DNA from: Pleomorphomonas sp. PLEO
Lineage (GTDB): Bacteria > Pseudomonadota > Alphaproteobacteria > Rhizobiales > Pleomorphomonadaceae
DNA length: 64,000 nt
Reading direction: 5' to 3'
Assembly (NCBI RefSeq): GCF_041320595.1
Contig: NZ_CP166625.1
Coordinates: forward strand, 1,375,501-1,439,500
Positions 16,352 to 26,962 of this stretch are shown here, piece after piece. Made by a program: the position numbers and the translations under genes. The notes below the pieces were generated by a model, which was given only the letters and a program-made list of their open reading frames with translations, ran no database searches and had not been told where the DNA came from. Each line of letters begins with the position of its first letter. Positions within the stretch are counted from its first letter, which is position 1.

Positions 16352-16396
16352 TGGGCTGCCGGGCAGCGGATGGGCGACGACGACAAGACATTTCAT
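16352..16396 (-). pseudogene. N-terminal remnant of a flavodoxin-2 quinone reductase
   Basis: A frame starting with ATG at 16396 reads MKCLVVVAHPLPGS, which closely follows the first 14 residues (MQCLVVIAHPLPDS) of the intact quinone reductase gene at 11201-11803. The similarity then stops and the frame runs into the antisense of the broken MFS gene. It looks like the leftover start of a deleted paralogue, joined to the MFS 3' end. Confidence 0.5.
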
Positions 16397-16413
16397 GGGG
16401 CGGACACAGGCTT

Positions 16414-17307
16414 CTATCTCGCGCCAACGTCCCAAGCTCGGACAGTCAGAACGGCATCGGCGAAATCCCGAGGAGCCTCCCACGGCAGGTTGTGCCCGCA
16501 TTGAACGACGCGATGCTCATGCCGGCCTTTGAACATCGGCGCATGGTCCGCCGTGCCGCCTGGTTTCAGCGGGTCTTGCGTCCCGTCAAGGGTAATCGCG
16601 GCAACGCTGATCGGGGGCTTGTCGGCCAGCCGGGCTTCCAGCGCAGCCAGCGCGGGGTCGCCGGCTGCGAGGCCAAAGCAGAAACGATAAGCGTGAATCA
16701 CGACGTCGACAAAATCCGGATTGTCTAGGGAGCTCGCTGTTCGCTCAAATGTCTCGTCGTCGAAAGCCCAGGTCGGCGACCATTGCCGCCAGAGGATGCG
16801 GCACAGTTCGCGCCGGTGAAGCGACAGGCATTCCCGACCGCGCTCGTGCTGAAACAGATGCTGATACCAGACAGCCAGCTCCAAGCTTGGCGGATAGGCA
16901 TGGCCGTTCCGCTCCACATCGACAACGTCGTAGCCCGCATAGGAAACCAGTGCCGTCGCGCGTTCTGGCCACAAGGCCGATGCCACGCATGAGGCGACCC
17001 CGCCCCAGTCGTATCCGGCGAGAATGGCCCGTTCGATGCCAAGGGCGTCCAAGAGATCGACGAGGTCCTTGCCGAGGGCGGCCTGCTCACCGCTGCGCAT
17101 AGTCGTATCCGAAAGGAACCGCGTCGGACCGAAGCCACGCAGATAGGGGACGATCACCCTCGCTCCTGCTTCCGCCAGACGAGGCGCGACCTCGTCAAAG
17201 GCGTGAGTGTCGTAGGGAAACCCATGCGATAGCACGACCGGCCAGCCGTCGGCCGAACCGAACTCCAGATAGGCAATCTCAAGGGTATCCGTTGTAACTG
17301 TTCGCAT
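16414..17307 (-). CDS. Alpha/beta hydrolase (epoxide hydrolase/haloalkane dehalogenase-like)
   Basis: A 297-residue alpha/beta hydrolase. The oxyanion HG motif is SHGFPYD near residue 28, the nucleophile elbow is GYDWGG with Asp100, the acid is probably the Asp in LDGTQDPLKPGG, and the base is the His in VQCGHNLPWEAP. A nucleophilic aspartate, not serine, places it with epoxide hydrolases, haloalkane and haloacetate dehalogenases. The start at 17307 has GGGAGGAT upstream; the frame extends to 17433 without support. No neighbour reveals the substrate. It runs convergent to the frameshifted MFS gene. Confidence 0.85.
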   Translation of the reverse strand: MRTVTTDTLEIAYLEFGSADGWPVVLSHGFPYDTHAFDEVAPRLAEAGARVIVPYLRGFGPTRFLSDTTMRSGEQAALGKDLVDLLDALGIERAILAGYDWGGVASCVASALWPERATALVSYAGYDVVDVERNGHAYPPSLELAVWYQHLFQHERGRECLSLHRRELCRILWRQWSPTWAFDDETFERTASSLDNPDFVDVVIHAYRFCFGLAAGDPALAALEARLADKPPISVAAITLDGTQDPLKPGGTADHAPMFKGRHEHRVVQCGHNLPWEAPRDFADAVLTVRAWDVGAR

Positions 17308-17728
17308 GAGATCCTCCCGTTCTCGGACAACAAGCAGGCGCACTTTGCTGAATGAAGGCGGTACCGGCTGGATCGTGGGCCATGCGATTTCGGCACACTT
17401 GCAACGGCGGCGGGTCAGGATGGTTCCGCGCAAAAGGGGTTTCTAACGCGACGGGACGTAAGTCGCCAACGGTTGGCAGTGCGATCTGCGACGGAGTGCC
17501 GCCCCTTCAAGGAGATGGAACGATGGTTCCCTGGTGAAACAGCATTTGCCAGCGGCCGTCGATCAACTTCCAGATCGAGCTGCGGAGCGTGCTTTTTCCA
17601 ACTGTTCCGTCGGAGCGGCGGCGGCTACTCCGGTAAGTGACAAGCACGGCGTCTGAAGCAATGGAATGAACGGCGAATTCATGCACGTCCGGAACGAGTG
17701 CGGTCTCCGCCGCGGATTCGCCAGCTAG

Positions 17729-17738
17729 GCTCAGGACT
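17729..17738. repeat. Left terminal inverted repeat of the IS
   Basis: GGCTCAGGAC, exact reverse complement of 18562-18571. The stop codon of the second transposase frame touches it. Confidence 0.85.
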
Positions 17739-18112
17739 CATTGATTGATCCAGAAGATGACGGTGGCTGCGATGCAGATCGCTGACATGAAGGTGTGGGC
17801 GCAGCGATCATAGCGTGTGTGGATTCGCCGCCAATCCTTGAGCCTGCCGAACATGATTTCGATCTTGTGGCGCTGGCGATAAAGCGCGACATCGTGGGGG
17901 ATCTGGATCTTACGGTTGCGCCTTGAAGGGATGCAGGCGGCAATCTTGCGCTGTGCAAGTGCCGCGCGGAACCAGTCGGCATCGTAGCCTCGGTCGCCGA
18001 GCAGGGCCTTGGCCCTGGGCAGGGCGTCGATCATGAGCGCCGCCCCTTTGTAATCGCTCATCTGGCCTTCGCTCAGGAGCATGACCAGCGGCCTGCCCTT
18101 TGCGTCACACAC
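17738..18112 (-). CDS. IS5-family transposase, C-terminal frame (orfB)
   Basis: The second transposase frame encodes 124 residues from a GTG at 18112 but is open upstream to the slippery site, so it is probably made as a -1 frameshift fusion with orfA. It carries the second catalytic aspartate in LLGDRGYDADWFR and the glutamate in RHKIEIMFGRLKDWRRI, the Y-(2)-R-(3)-E-(6)-K-like block of IS5 transposases. The end, SAICIAATVIFWINQ, is typical of the group. Alone it lacks the first catalytic aspartate. Confidence 0.88.
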   Translation of the reverse strand: MCDAKGRPLVMLLSEGQMSDYKGAALMIDALPRAKALLGDRGYDADWFRAALAQRKIAACIPSRRNRKIQIPHDVALYRQRHKIEIMFGRLKDWRRIHTRYDRCAHTFMSAICIAATVIFWINQ

Positions 18113-18129
18113 GGCATGGAGCTTCGAGT

Positions 18130-18498
18130 TCAGGCCGCCTTTGGTGCGTCCGATACGTCGGGGAACAGCCCCTTTTTGAGCAAGCTGGCTGCGGTCCGGT
18201 GCGCCTTTAGGTGGGTTGCATCGATCATCAGTTGGTCGGGTTTCCCGCCCTTTGCGGCGAGCCCGGCGAAGATCTTGTTGAACACGCCGAGCCGGCTCCA
18301 GCGGATGAAGCGGTTGTAGATCGTCTTGTGCGGACCGTACTCAGCAGGTGCGTCGCGCCACCGCAGGCCGTTGCGGATCACGAAGATGATGCCGCTGATG
18401 ATCCGACGATCATCGACGCGCGGAACCCCGTGCGACAACGGAAAATAAGGCGCAATCCGTCGCATCTGCGCCTCCGACAGCCAGATCAGATCACTCAT
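18130..18498 (-). CDS. IS5-family transposase, N-terminal frame (orfA)
   Basis: The first frame encodes 122 residues from an ATG at 18498 with GGAGG upstream. It contains the DUF4096-type N-terminal domain (LSEAQMRRIAPYFP, then IISGIIFVIRNGLRWRDAP) and the first catalytic Asp in LMIDATHLKAH. Near its end lies a slippery C-AAA-AAG (18178-18172 read on the minus strand). A -1 shift there leads into the orfB frame, restoring the conserved RTKGGLNSKLHAV segment; without it translation ends at 18130. Confidence 0.88.
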   Translation of the reverse strand: MSDLIWLSEAQMRRIAPYFPLSHGVPRVDDRRIISGIIFVIRNGLRWRDAPAEYGPHKTIYNRFIRWSRLGVFNKIFAGLAAKGGKPDQLMIDATHLKAHRTAASLLKKGLFPDVSDAPKAA

Positions 18499-18561
18499 CG
18501 CAACGCCTCCTCACGCTGCCATTGAATCAACCAATCTTTGCGACCGCAACCAATTTAATAG

Positions 18562-18571
18562 GTCCTGAGCC
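18562..18571. repeat. Right terminal inverted repeat of the IS
   Basis: GTCCTGAGCC, exact reverse complement of the left end at 17729-17738. The TAG that follows (18572-18574) repeats the TAG at 17726-17728. Confidence 0.85.
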
Positions 18572-18781
18572 TAGCGCCTCGATGATCGACGCCTTGTCAT
18601 AGACCGTTCCAGAACTGCCGAACTCGATGAAGTCATCGGCCAGGAGCGCACCCACGGTCTCCGGCGACCGCCGAACCTCCGGGCGGTGCAGCGTCCGCTC
18701 AAGCGAACGAAAGAACTCCACGTCGAGATCGAAGGTTGTCATCGTTGCCCTTTCGCTTCGTCATGCGAGCGATGGGTTGCG

Positions 18782-21478
<2,697 letters not shown>

Positions 21479-21568
21479 GGCGCTCTCGTCGATCTCTGGA
21501 ACGAACAGTTTATCACATCGACCGATGTCAGGGCGTGGCAGCAGGGCGACAGGGGCACTCCCCTGTCG

Positions 21569-22429
21569 TCAATCGTTGCGGCAGACGCCGTTCACCCACT
21601 TGCAGGGTGCACCCGGCTTTCCGACGGCGCCGCCGTATTTGGGCTTTGCCACGGTTGCCGGTGGTGTCGCCGTTACCGCCGGCTGGCTGGACGTGGCGAC
21701 CGACTGGCTGGGGGGCGTGGCGGGCTGCGACGTGGCGGGTTGCGATGTGGCGGGCTGCGTCGGGGATGGGGCTGTCGTGCTCGGCTGCGTCACCGAGACC
21801 GACGGCGCGGTGGTTGGGGCAGGTCGCGCCGTTATCGGCGGTGTGCTGGCGACCACTGGCGGCGGTACGACGGTTGGCCGCGCCGCTTGCGGCTGTGGTT
21901 TCGGTCGATAAACCTCGACATTGGGCTGAGGGAGATCCGGCATCGGCGGCCCCGCCGTAACAGGGGGCTGCCGGTAGACGTAGGCCGGCGGCGGCTCGAT
22001 GTAGACGTTGCCGGGATAGGCTTCTTCCTGCTGCGGCCATTCCTGGTCGCCGTAGACCGGCGGCTGGCGATAGACGGGCGGCGGATTGGCGTAGACGGGG
22101 GGCTCACGGTAGATCGGCGGCGGTGAGAAAACCGGCGGCCGCATGATCTGTTGCTCGGCCGACCAGTTGCGGACGGTGCCGAGATAACGCGAGGCCAACC
22201 AGCCGCGCGTATTGCCATAGCCGACGTCGCACCAGCTGTCGTCGTCGAGACAACCATAGATATTCACCGGCGTGCCGGGCGGCAGCACGACGATGGGATA
22301 ATACTGCGCACCAGGGCCGGTGCGCAGGTTGACGGCGGCAAGGACTTCGGCCGGCGCGGCCAGCGCGCCGGTCGTGGAGGAGATCAGGCCGACCAGGCAA
22401 AGTGGCGCAGCCAGACGTCGCATACTCAT
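21569..22429 (-). CDS. Secreted SH3-domain protein with Pro/Thr-rich tail
   Basis: A 286-residue protein with a signal peptide (cleavage after LAA near residue 24) and one bacterial SH3 domain at about residues 28-85 (VNLRTGPGAQYYPIVVLPPG, then WCDVGYGNTRGWLASRYL). The rest is low complexity: repeated PPxY motifs (about 95-165), then a Pro/Thr/Ala/Ser-rich segment, ending in a small Cys-containing motif PCKWVNGVC. SH3_3 domains of this sort usually bind peptidoglycan or envelope proteins in the periplasm. It is a paralogue of the next gene upstream, and both run in the same direction. The function is unknown. Confidence 0.82.
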   Translation of the reverse strand: MSMRRLAAPLCLVGLISSTTGALAAPAEVLAAVNLRTGPGAQYYPIVVLPPGTPVNIYGCLDDDSWCDVGYGNTRGWLASRYLGTVRNWSAEQQIMRPPVFSPPPIYREPPVYANPPPVYRQPPVYGDQEWPQQEEAYPGNVYIEPPPAYVYRQPPVTAGPPMPDLPQPNVEVYRPKPQPQAARPTVVPPPVVASTPPITARPAPTTAPSVSVTQPSTTAPSPTQPATSQPATSQPATPPSQSVATSSQPAVTATPPATVAKPKYGGAVGKPGAPCKWVNGVCRND

Positions 22430-22531
22430 CGCGATTTATTCTCCGTCATGCAGTCCCCTCGGTGGAGCGAATTTGACATTCGAATCCCGTCTTAATTAGG
22501 GACGCCAATATCGCAATCGCGCCACTCTAGA

Positions 22532-23254
22532 TCAGTTCGGGCAACCCGGCGCGTCGGGCGGGCAGAACGGCCGACCCGTCCGTGGGTCGATTGGCGGCGG
22601 GCCATCGGGGCGCCGATTGCGATCCCAGCCGGGACCCGGGCGGCCTGGGCCGTCTGGACCGGGACCCGCGGGACCACGATCCCAACCGGGACCCGGGCGG
22701 CCTGGGCCGTCTGGACCGGGGCCCGCGGGACCACGATCCCAACCGGGACCTGGGCGGCCTGGGCCGTCTGGACCGGGACCTGCCGGACCACGATCCCAAC
22801 CGGGACCCGGGCGGCCTGGGCCGTCAGGACCAGGACCAGCTGGACCGCGATCCCAACCTGGCTCCGGCCGGCCGGGCCGAGGACGGTTTTGATACCAAGG
22901 CCGGTGAGCATAGTGGTTGTCCCAGTAGCCGAAATTGAAGCTCAGGAACGGCACCGGAGCATAGGGCCGTGGCCGGTAGGCCGGGCCGCTGTAGAAGGTG
23001 GACAGATAGCGTGACGAGACCCAGCCGCGTTCGCGGCCGTAGGATACGTCGCACCAAGTATAGCCCTGCAGACAGCCGTATAGCTCGACGGGGGCGCCGG
23101 CCGGCAGCAGCATGATCGGATAGTATTGCGTGCCGGGACCGGTCCTTAGGTTGACGTTGGCGGTGACTTGGGCGGGCGCGGCGGAAGCCGCTGCCGGAGC
23201 AGCCACGGTCGCAGCGGCGGAGAGCGCGGCGATCGACAGCAGGGATTTCAACAT
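22532..23254 (-). CDS. Secreted SH3-domain protein with 19-residue Gly/Pro repeats
   Basis: The 240-residue protein starts at ATG 23254, preceded by AAGGAG; a longer frame to 23350 lacks such a site. A signal peptide (cleavage after ASA near residue 25) is followed by an SH3_3 domain (VNLRTGPGTQYYPIMLLPAG, WCDVSYGRERGWVSSRYL). A tyrosine- and proline-rich linker leads to four near-perfect copies of GPGWDRGPAGPGPDGPGRP, about residues 139-214, and a tail with two cysteines. The repeats look like an extended, collagen-like or elastic spacer. The neighbouring SH3 gene shares the first 90 residues in pattern but has a different tail, so the two arose by duplication and divergence. Confidence 0.82.
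   Translation of the reverse strand: MLKSLLSIAALSAAATVAAPAAASAAPAQVTANVNLRTGPGTQYYPIMLLPAGAPVELYGCLQGYTWCDVSYGRERGWVSSRYLSTFYSGPAYRPRPYAPVPFLSFNFGYWDNHYAHRPWYQNRPRPGRPEPGWDRGPAGPGPDGPGRPGPGWDRGPAGPGPDGPGRPGPGWDRGPAGPGPDGPGRPGPGWDRGPAGPGPDGPGRPGPGWDRNRRPDGPPPIDPRTGRPFCPPDAPGCPN
22621..22848. repeat. 57-bp tandem repeat, four copies, inside the SH3-protein gene
   Basis: Four consecutive 57-bp units begin at 22621, 22678, 22735 and 22792, with a partial fifth at 22849. Units differ at only a few bases. Each encodes 19 residues on the minus strand. Because the unit is a multiple of three, copy-number changes would lengthen or shorten the protein without breaking the frame. Confidence 0.9.
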
Positions 23255-23478
23255 TGAGGGTTCACTCCTTCGCCGGTTCCACCGACCGGGCTTTCTATGG
23301 TCATGTTTATCGCATCGTTTCCTTGAGCGGGGGCTGAACTTGCCGTTCATAGGCCGTTCATCTGCGACTCAACGCTTGATATGGAACTTGGGTTGCAGAT
23401 GCGGCGGTAGTGCGGCCTTTTGGGCGGCAAAGGCGAATTTCCTTGCCGTCGAATAGGCGGATGATCTAGCTCTCGCCC

Positions 23479-24330
23479 ATGAATTATCGTCACGCCTTTC
23501 ATGCCGGAAACTTTGCCGACGTGCTGAAGCACGCCGTGCTGGCGCGCATCCTCGACTATCTCAGCCGCAAGGACGCCGGCTATCGCGTCATCGATAGCCA
23601 CGCCGGCATAGGTCTCTACGATCTCGCCGCCGAAGAGGCGCTGAAAACGGGCGAATGGCAGGGCGGTGTCGGCCGTATCCAGGCGGCGCGCCTGTCGCCT
23701 GCGCTGACCGATTGGCTCGCCCCCTGGCTGACGGCGCTCCGGGCCGTCAACGGCGGCGACGATTTTTTGCTCTATCCCGGTTCGCCGGCCATCGCCACGG
23801 CACTAGGGCGCCTCCAGGATCGCTACCATTTCAACGAGTTGCATCCGCAGGACTTCGCGTCCCTATCAGCGCTCTACGCCGGCGACCGTCGGGTGCGCGT
23901 CGGTTCGGAAGACGGGTACGTCACCGTGCGCGCCCAGTTGCCGCCGCACGAGAGGCGCGGCCTGGTGATCGTCGACCCGCCCTTCGAGGAGGCCGGCGAG
24001 TTCGACCGCATGTTGCGCGCCGTCCATGACGCCCGTAAGCGCTTCGCCACCGGTTGCCTGATGATCTGGTATCCGATCAAGGATATCGCCGCCGTCGACA
24101 CCTTTCTGAAAGGTGCGAGCGAGGCAGGCTATCCGCGCCTTATCGCCATCGAGCAGTGGGTGCGCGAGCCGGGCGGCGACGGGCCGCTTGCCGGGGCCGG
24201 CGTTCTCATTGCCAACCCGCCGTTCACGCTGGCCGACGAGACCGAAGCGATACTGCCGGAACTGACCCGCCTGCTCGGCGAGGACGAGGAAGCCGGCGCC
24301 CGTGTTCTGAGGCTCGCCGAGGATGTCTGA
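23479..24330 (+). CDS. rlmJ: 23S rRNA (adenine(2030)-N(6))-methyltransferase
   Basis: RlmJ methylates A2030 in domain V of 23S rRNA with S-adenosylmethionine. The 283-residue protein starts with the diagnostic MNYRHAFHAGNFADVLKH, contains the SAM-binding DSHAGIGLYDL at about residues 39-49, and the catalytic motif IV DPPFE at about 164-168, the N6-adenine methyltransferase signature. The extra substrate-recognition insert after residue 55 is present. It stands alone, divergent from the SH3 gene. Confidence 0.95.
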   Translation: MNYRHAFHAGNFADVLKHAVLARILDYLSRKDAGYRVIDSHAGIGLYDLAAEEALKTGEWQGGVGRIQAARLSPALTDWLAPWLTALRAVNGGDDFLLYPGSPAIATALGRLQDRYHFNELHPQDFASLSALYAGDRRVRVGSEDGYVTVRAQLPPHERRGLVIVDPPFEEAGEFDRMLRAVHDARKRFATGCLMIWYPIKDIAAVDTFLKGASEAGYPRLIAIEQWVREPGGDGPLAGAGVLIANPPFTLADETEAILPELTRLLGEDEEAGARVLRLAEDV

Positions 24331-24917
24331 CCGCTAGAGGGTTGATGGCATGGCTCTTGGTTGTAGTCTTCGCTCTTTGCTTGCGCGTTGGCGCGCGGCT
24401 TGCGCGGGGGCGAGAGCAATTTTAGTAAAGCTCGCCGCGAGCTTGCTTCAGAAGTTTCGTTAAAACAAATAGATAGAGTGGCTCCCGTGATCCTGCATTT
24501 ACCGGGACCGCGCCAGTAATCGCCAACCAAGGGGTGGCGTAAATCATAGGTCCGGTAATAATTTATCAATGTGCATAGTTTAGAACGTGTCGATGAAAAG
24601 AGTTGGGCTGGGCACGTAGAGGCGAGATTTCTTTCGCTTGAAGACCTTACTCGTCGATCCTGCCGCCTTCGTGAACTGGAGGGGCAGAGCTTTCAGGCGG
24701 TCCGTCAAGCTGCCGGGTCGATCGAATGGTGGCGGTCCCGGCTTGGGGAACCAGCGTTCGGCGCGCTTAGACGTCAGCGTAGGGCGTCAGCAAAATGTCT
24801 CGGTTGTTGTGAAAGCTTCTTTTGGGGTCCCCGGGCGCACGAAAAGCCGGCGTTCACGGTGATGTTGCGAGATGGGCCGCGACTGAGCGATGGGGTTGGT
24901 GCACGGGAAACGGTCAT
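24331..24917. other. Long intergenic region before the HD-GYP gene
   Basis: About 590 bp separate rlmJ from the HD-GYP start. The left part (24420-24590) is A+T richer than its surroundings and is a likely promoter region. Frames cross it, including an 81-bp frame at 24345-24425 coding for a hydrophobic peptide, but none has a recognisable family or clear coding bias. No RNA gene, hairpin terminator or repeat was found. Confidence 0.4.
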
Positions 24918-26030
24918 ATGGGGCGATCTCGGGTTAAAATCCGCCTCCTCGGCGAGCCTCGCGAGGAGGCTGATACGTGTCTGCGAGGCCTGCTTTCGCA
25001 GGGCTTTGCCGCTGACAGGAAGTCGCTTCTTCCCCACGATATCGCGACGGTCGCAAAAAGCGACATTCTGGTCGTAACGGGCCAGTTCCGGCCGGACTTT
25101 CATACGCCTGCCAATCTATCCAGGCTTCTCGGCGCTCGCCGGGAACGGACCATCCTGTTCCTCAGCAATGTGAACCCTCAATATTACACCGCCTTCGAGC
25201 AAGCGGGCTTTCTCTTCATCAACGTCACCACCGATGAGACGGTGCGAAGCCTTGCCGGCCTGATCGCCGAAGTTGACCCACATGTCGTCTATGATGCGTC
25301 GAAGACCGCGGCGATGCGTGCCAGCATGTCGGACAAGATCGCCCACGAGGTCGTCGATTTGTTCAATCGGCTCAGAGCCGACCCGGCCGCGCCCAAGCTC
25401 GAGGAGTCCAAGCGTCAGCAGCGTGTGATGAGCGAGCTGATCGGCAAGTCGCCGATGTCGGTCTGGATCGAGCTGATCCAGAACTATCACGACGGCACCG
25501 CTCAGCATTGCTCACTCGTCTCGGGATATACCCTTGCCTTTGCCCGGGTGCTCGGCGCCGGTGAAGCGCAAACCGGGCGGTTATTTGACGCAGCCTTCTT
25601 CCACGACGTGGGCAAGGCTATGATTCCGCTGGAGATTCTCGATAAGACCGGCCCGCTGGATGCCGCGGAATGGGAGATCATGAAGCGGCATGTCATTTAC
25701 AGCTATGACATACTCTCCCGCGACGCGCATACGAGCGGCGAGATTGCCCGCGTGGCGCGCGATCATCATGAGTATCTCGATGGTTCGGGCTACCCAAATG
25801 GCATTGCCGCCGGGCAAATCGACGACATAACGCGCATCATCACCATCTGCGACATCTTCGCCGCCTTGACGGAAAAGCGTGCTTACAAGCCGCCCAAGCC
25901 GTTTGACGAAGCATATTCGATTCTGCTGTCGATGGCCGGAACGAAGCTCGATCCGGATCTGGTGCGCTTGTTTGGCAAGGTGGCTGAGGAAAGCTCGGGC
26001 CGCGGTTGGTCCGTTGCTTCGGCGGCCTGA
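24918..26030 (+). CDS. HD-GYP domain protein (probable c-di-GMP phosphodiesterase)
   Basis: A 370-residue cytoplasmic protein. The C-terminal half is an HD-GYP domain with all expected metal ligands: AFFHDVGK, MKRHVIYSYDIL, DHHEYLDGSGYP with the GYP triplet, and the late Asp in TICDIFAAL. These proteins hydrolyse cyclic di-GMP. Residues 1-130 look like a receiver fold, but the phosphorylation site position reads SDILVVTGQ with no aspartate at the end of the third strand, so it may be a pseudo-receiver. The start at 24918 follows a weak ribosome site; the frame is open to 24822. The next gene, 54 bp on, encodes two receiver domains, which suggests a shared signalling path. Confidence 0.88.
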   Translation: MGRSRVKIRLLGEPREEADTCLRGLLSQGFAADRKSLLPHDIATVAKSDILVVTGQFRPDFHTPANLSRLLGARRERTILFLSNVNPQYYTAFEQAGFLFINVTTDETVRSLAGLIAEVDPHVVYDASKTAAMRASMSDKIAHEVVDLFNRLRADPAAPKLEESKRQQRVMSELIGKSPMSVWIELIQNYHDGTAQHCSLVSGYTLAFARVLGAGEAQTGRLFDAAFFHDVGKAMIPLEILDKTGPLDAAEWEIMKRHVIYSYDILSRDAHTSGEIARVARDHHEYLDGSGYPNGIAAGQIDDITRIITICDIFAALTEKRAYKPPKPFDEAYSILLSMAGTKLDPDLVRLFGKVAEESSGRGWSVASAA

Positions 26031-26084
26031 TGTGAGACGATCTGGATTGGCGAAGAGGGTGTTCGCGAGGACTGAGAAAACAAG

Positions 26085-26909
26085 ATGCTGAACCTCAGGG
26101 CGCTCATTGTCGATGATTCCGCGGTCGTTCGGATTCAGTTGCGGAACGAGATCCGTGAGATCGCGCCGGATTGCCACGTCTTCGAATGCGAAAGCGTTCT
26201 TGAGGCGGGCCGGTTTTTGTTGCGCAGCATCCCTGATGTTCTCTTCCTCGACCTCAACATGCCCAATATCAATGGCATCGAGCTGTTGAAAAGGTTCGAT
26301 GCCGTGCTCGGTGGCCGTCGCGCGCCGATCGTCGTGTCGATTTCCACCGATATGCGACCGGTGACTCTTGAGGCCCTGAAGGCACGTGGCGCCTATGCGC
26401 TGCTGCCCAAGCCGTTCGACAAGGCGAAAGTCGCGATGATGCTGCTGCGCATCGTCAAGATGGTTCAGTCGCGCCGGGTGCTGATCGTCGATGACAGCGC
26501 CACTGTTCGTTCGGTGGTCAAACGCATCATCGAACACAGCCGGTTCAGATTGCAGGTGGAAGAGGCTGCCAACGGCGCCGACGCGATCCGCCAGTTTCGC
26601 AGTGGCGGGTTCGACCTCGCCTTCATCGATGTCGAAATGCCGGGGATCGACGGCCTCGAAGCGGCGGGAGAGATCCTCTACGCCTCGGGCGACGCCCATG
26701 TCGTGCTGATGTCGGGCAAGGCCGACGAGCCGATCCGCCGCGCCGCTTCCCACATCGGCGTGGAGTTCTTTCTCAAAAAGCCGTTTTACGCCAAGGATGT
26801 GGACGAGGTGCTGCACAGCCTGTTCAGCGTGGCTGAAACGGACTTCATCTCGGGACGAGAGCCCGATGTCTTCGAGCAACCGGACAGCACCGCCCAGTCC
26901 AGGTCGTGA
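26085..26909 (+). CDS. Dual receiver-domain response regulator without output domain
   Basis: The 274-residue protein consists of two CheY-like receiver domains in tandem. Domain one (about 4-125) has the acidic pair Asp10-Asp11, phospho-acceptor Asp56 in FLDLNMPNINGIEL and Lys109 in LPKPFD. Domain two (about 130-250) has Asp136-Asp137, acceptor Asp182 in IDVEMPGIDGLEAA and the KKPF lysine. Both therefore look phosphorylatable. No DNA-binding or enzymatic domain follows, so it probably acts by phosphotransfer or protein contact, for instance on the HD-GYP protein before it or the chemoreceptor after it. No kinase gene is nearby. Confidence 0.9.
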   Translation: MLNLRALIVDDSAVVRIQLRNEIREIAPDCHVFECESVLEAGRFLLRSIPDVLFLDLNMPNINGIELLKRFDAVLGGRRAPIVVSISTDMRPVTLEALKARGAYALLPKPFDKAKVAMMLLRIVKMVQSRRVLIVDDSATVRSVVKRIIEHSRFRLQVEEAANGADAIRQFRSGGFDLAFIDVEMPGIDGLEAAGEILYASGDAHVVLMSGKADEPIRRAASHIGVEFFLKKPFYAKDVDEVLHSLFSVAETDFISGREPDVFEQPDSTAQSRS

Positions 26910-26962
26910 AGGAAAAGAGTGTTGGTGCTGACATCAATTTCGTTTGCCGGGTTTTGGCTGGC

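Larger units (their letters stand above)
17729..18571 (-). mobile_element. IS5-family insertion sequence (two-frame DDE transposase)
   Basis: The element is about 843 bp with terminal inverted repeats that begin GGCTCAGGAC at both ends and diverge afterwards. It is flanked by TAG on both sides, or by CTAG if the terminal C of the right end is counted as target; both reconstruct the same empty site, CCAGCTAGCGCC. The two overlapping transposase frames, the DDE residues and the size fit the IS427/IS1031-like groups of the IS5 family. It interrupts the DUF4440 gene and is transcribed in the same direction. Both frames look intact, so it may be active. Confidence 0.88.
17507..18742 (-). pseudogene. 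DUF4440/SnoaL-like protein gene split by an insertion sequence
   Basis: The 5' part (18742 down to 18571) encodes an NTF2-like start, with [20 protein letters not shown], typical of DUF4440. The 3' part (17728 down to 17507) reads in the same frame VLVTYRSS, then WKLIDGRWQMLFHQGTIVP, the usual C-terminus of the same family. Removing the IS with one copy of the target duplication joins Glu-Ala-Leu to Ala-Gly-Glu in frame, giving an intact protein of about 130 residues. With the IS in place the frame runs into element sequence and stops soon after. DUF4440 proteins are small cone-shaped dimers of varied function. Confidence 0.82.

Noticed and set aside
21479-21568. Possible SOS box upstream of uvrB (GTTC repeats).
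   Set aside because: Two GTTC copies are adjacent and not 7 bp apart as needed for an alphaproteobacterial LexA site.
22621-22848. Tandem repeats considered as a CRISPR array.
   Set aside because: The units are adjacent, without variable spacers, and code for protein.
22617-22892. Repeat-rich open frame on the plus strand opposite the SH3 repeats.
   Set aside because: The 57-bp unit is open in several frames because of its composition. There is no start context and no signal peptide.
24345-24425. Short frame for a 26-residue hydrophobic peptide after rlmJ, with AGAGG upstream.
   Set aside because: Too short to judge without conservation data; the length is expected by chance.
24571-25077. 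Open frame of 168 codons in the gap before the HD-GYP gene.
   Set aside because: No family motif, unusual composition, and it overlaps the start of the well-supported HD-GYP gene in another frame.
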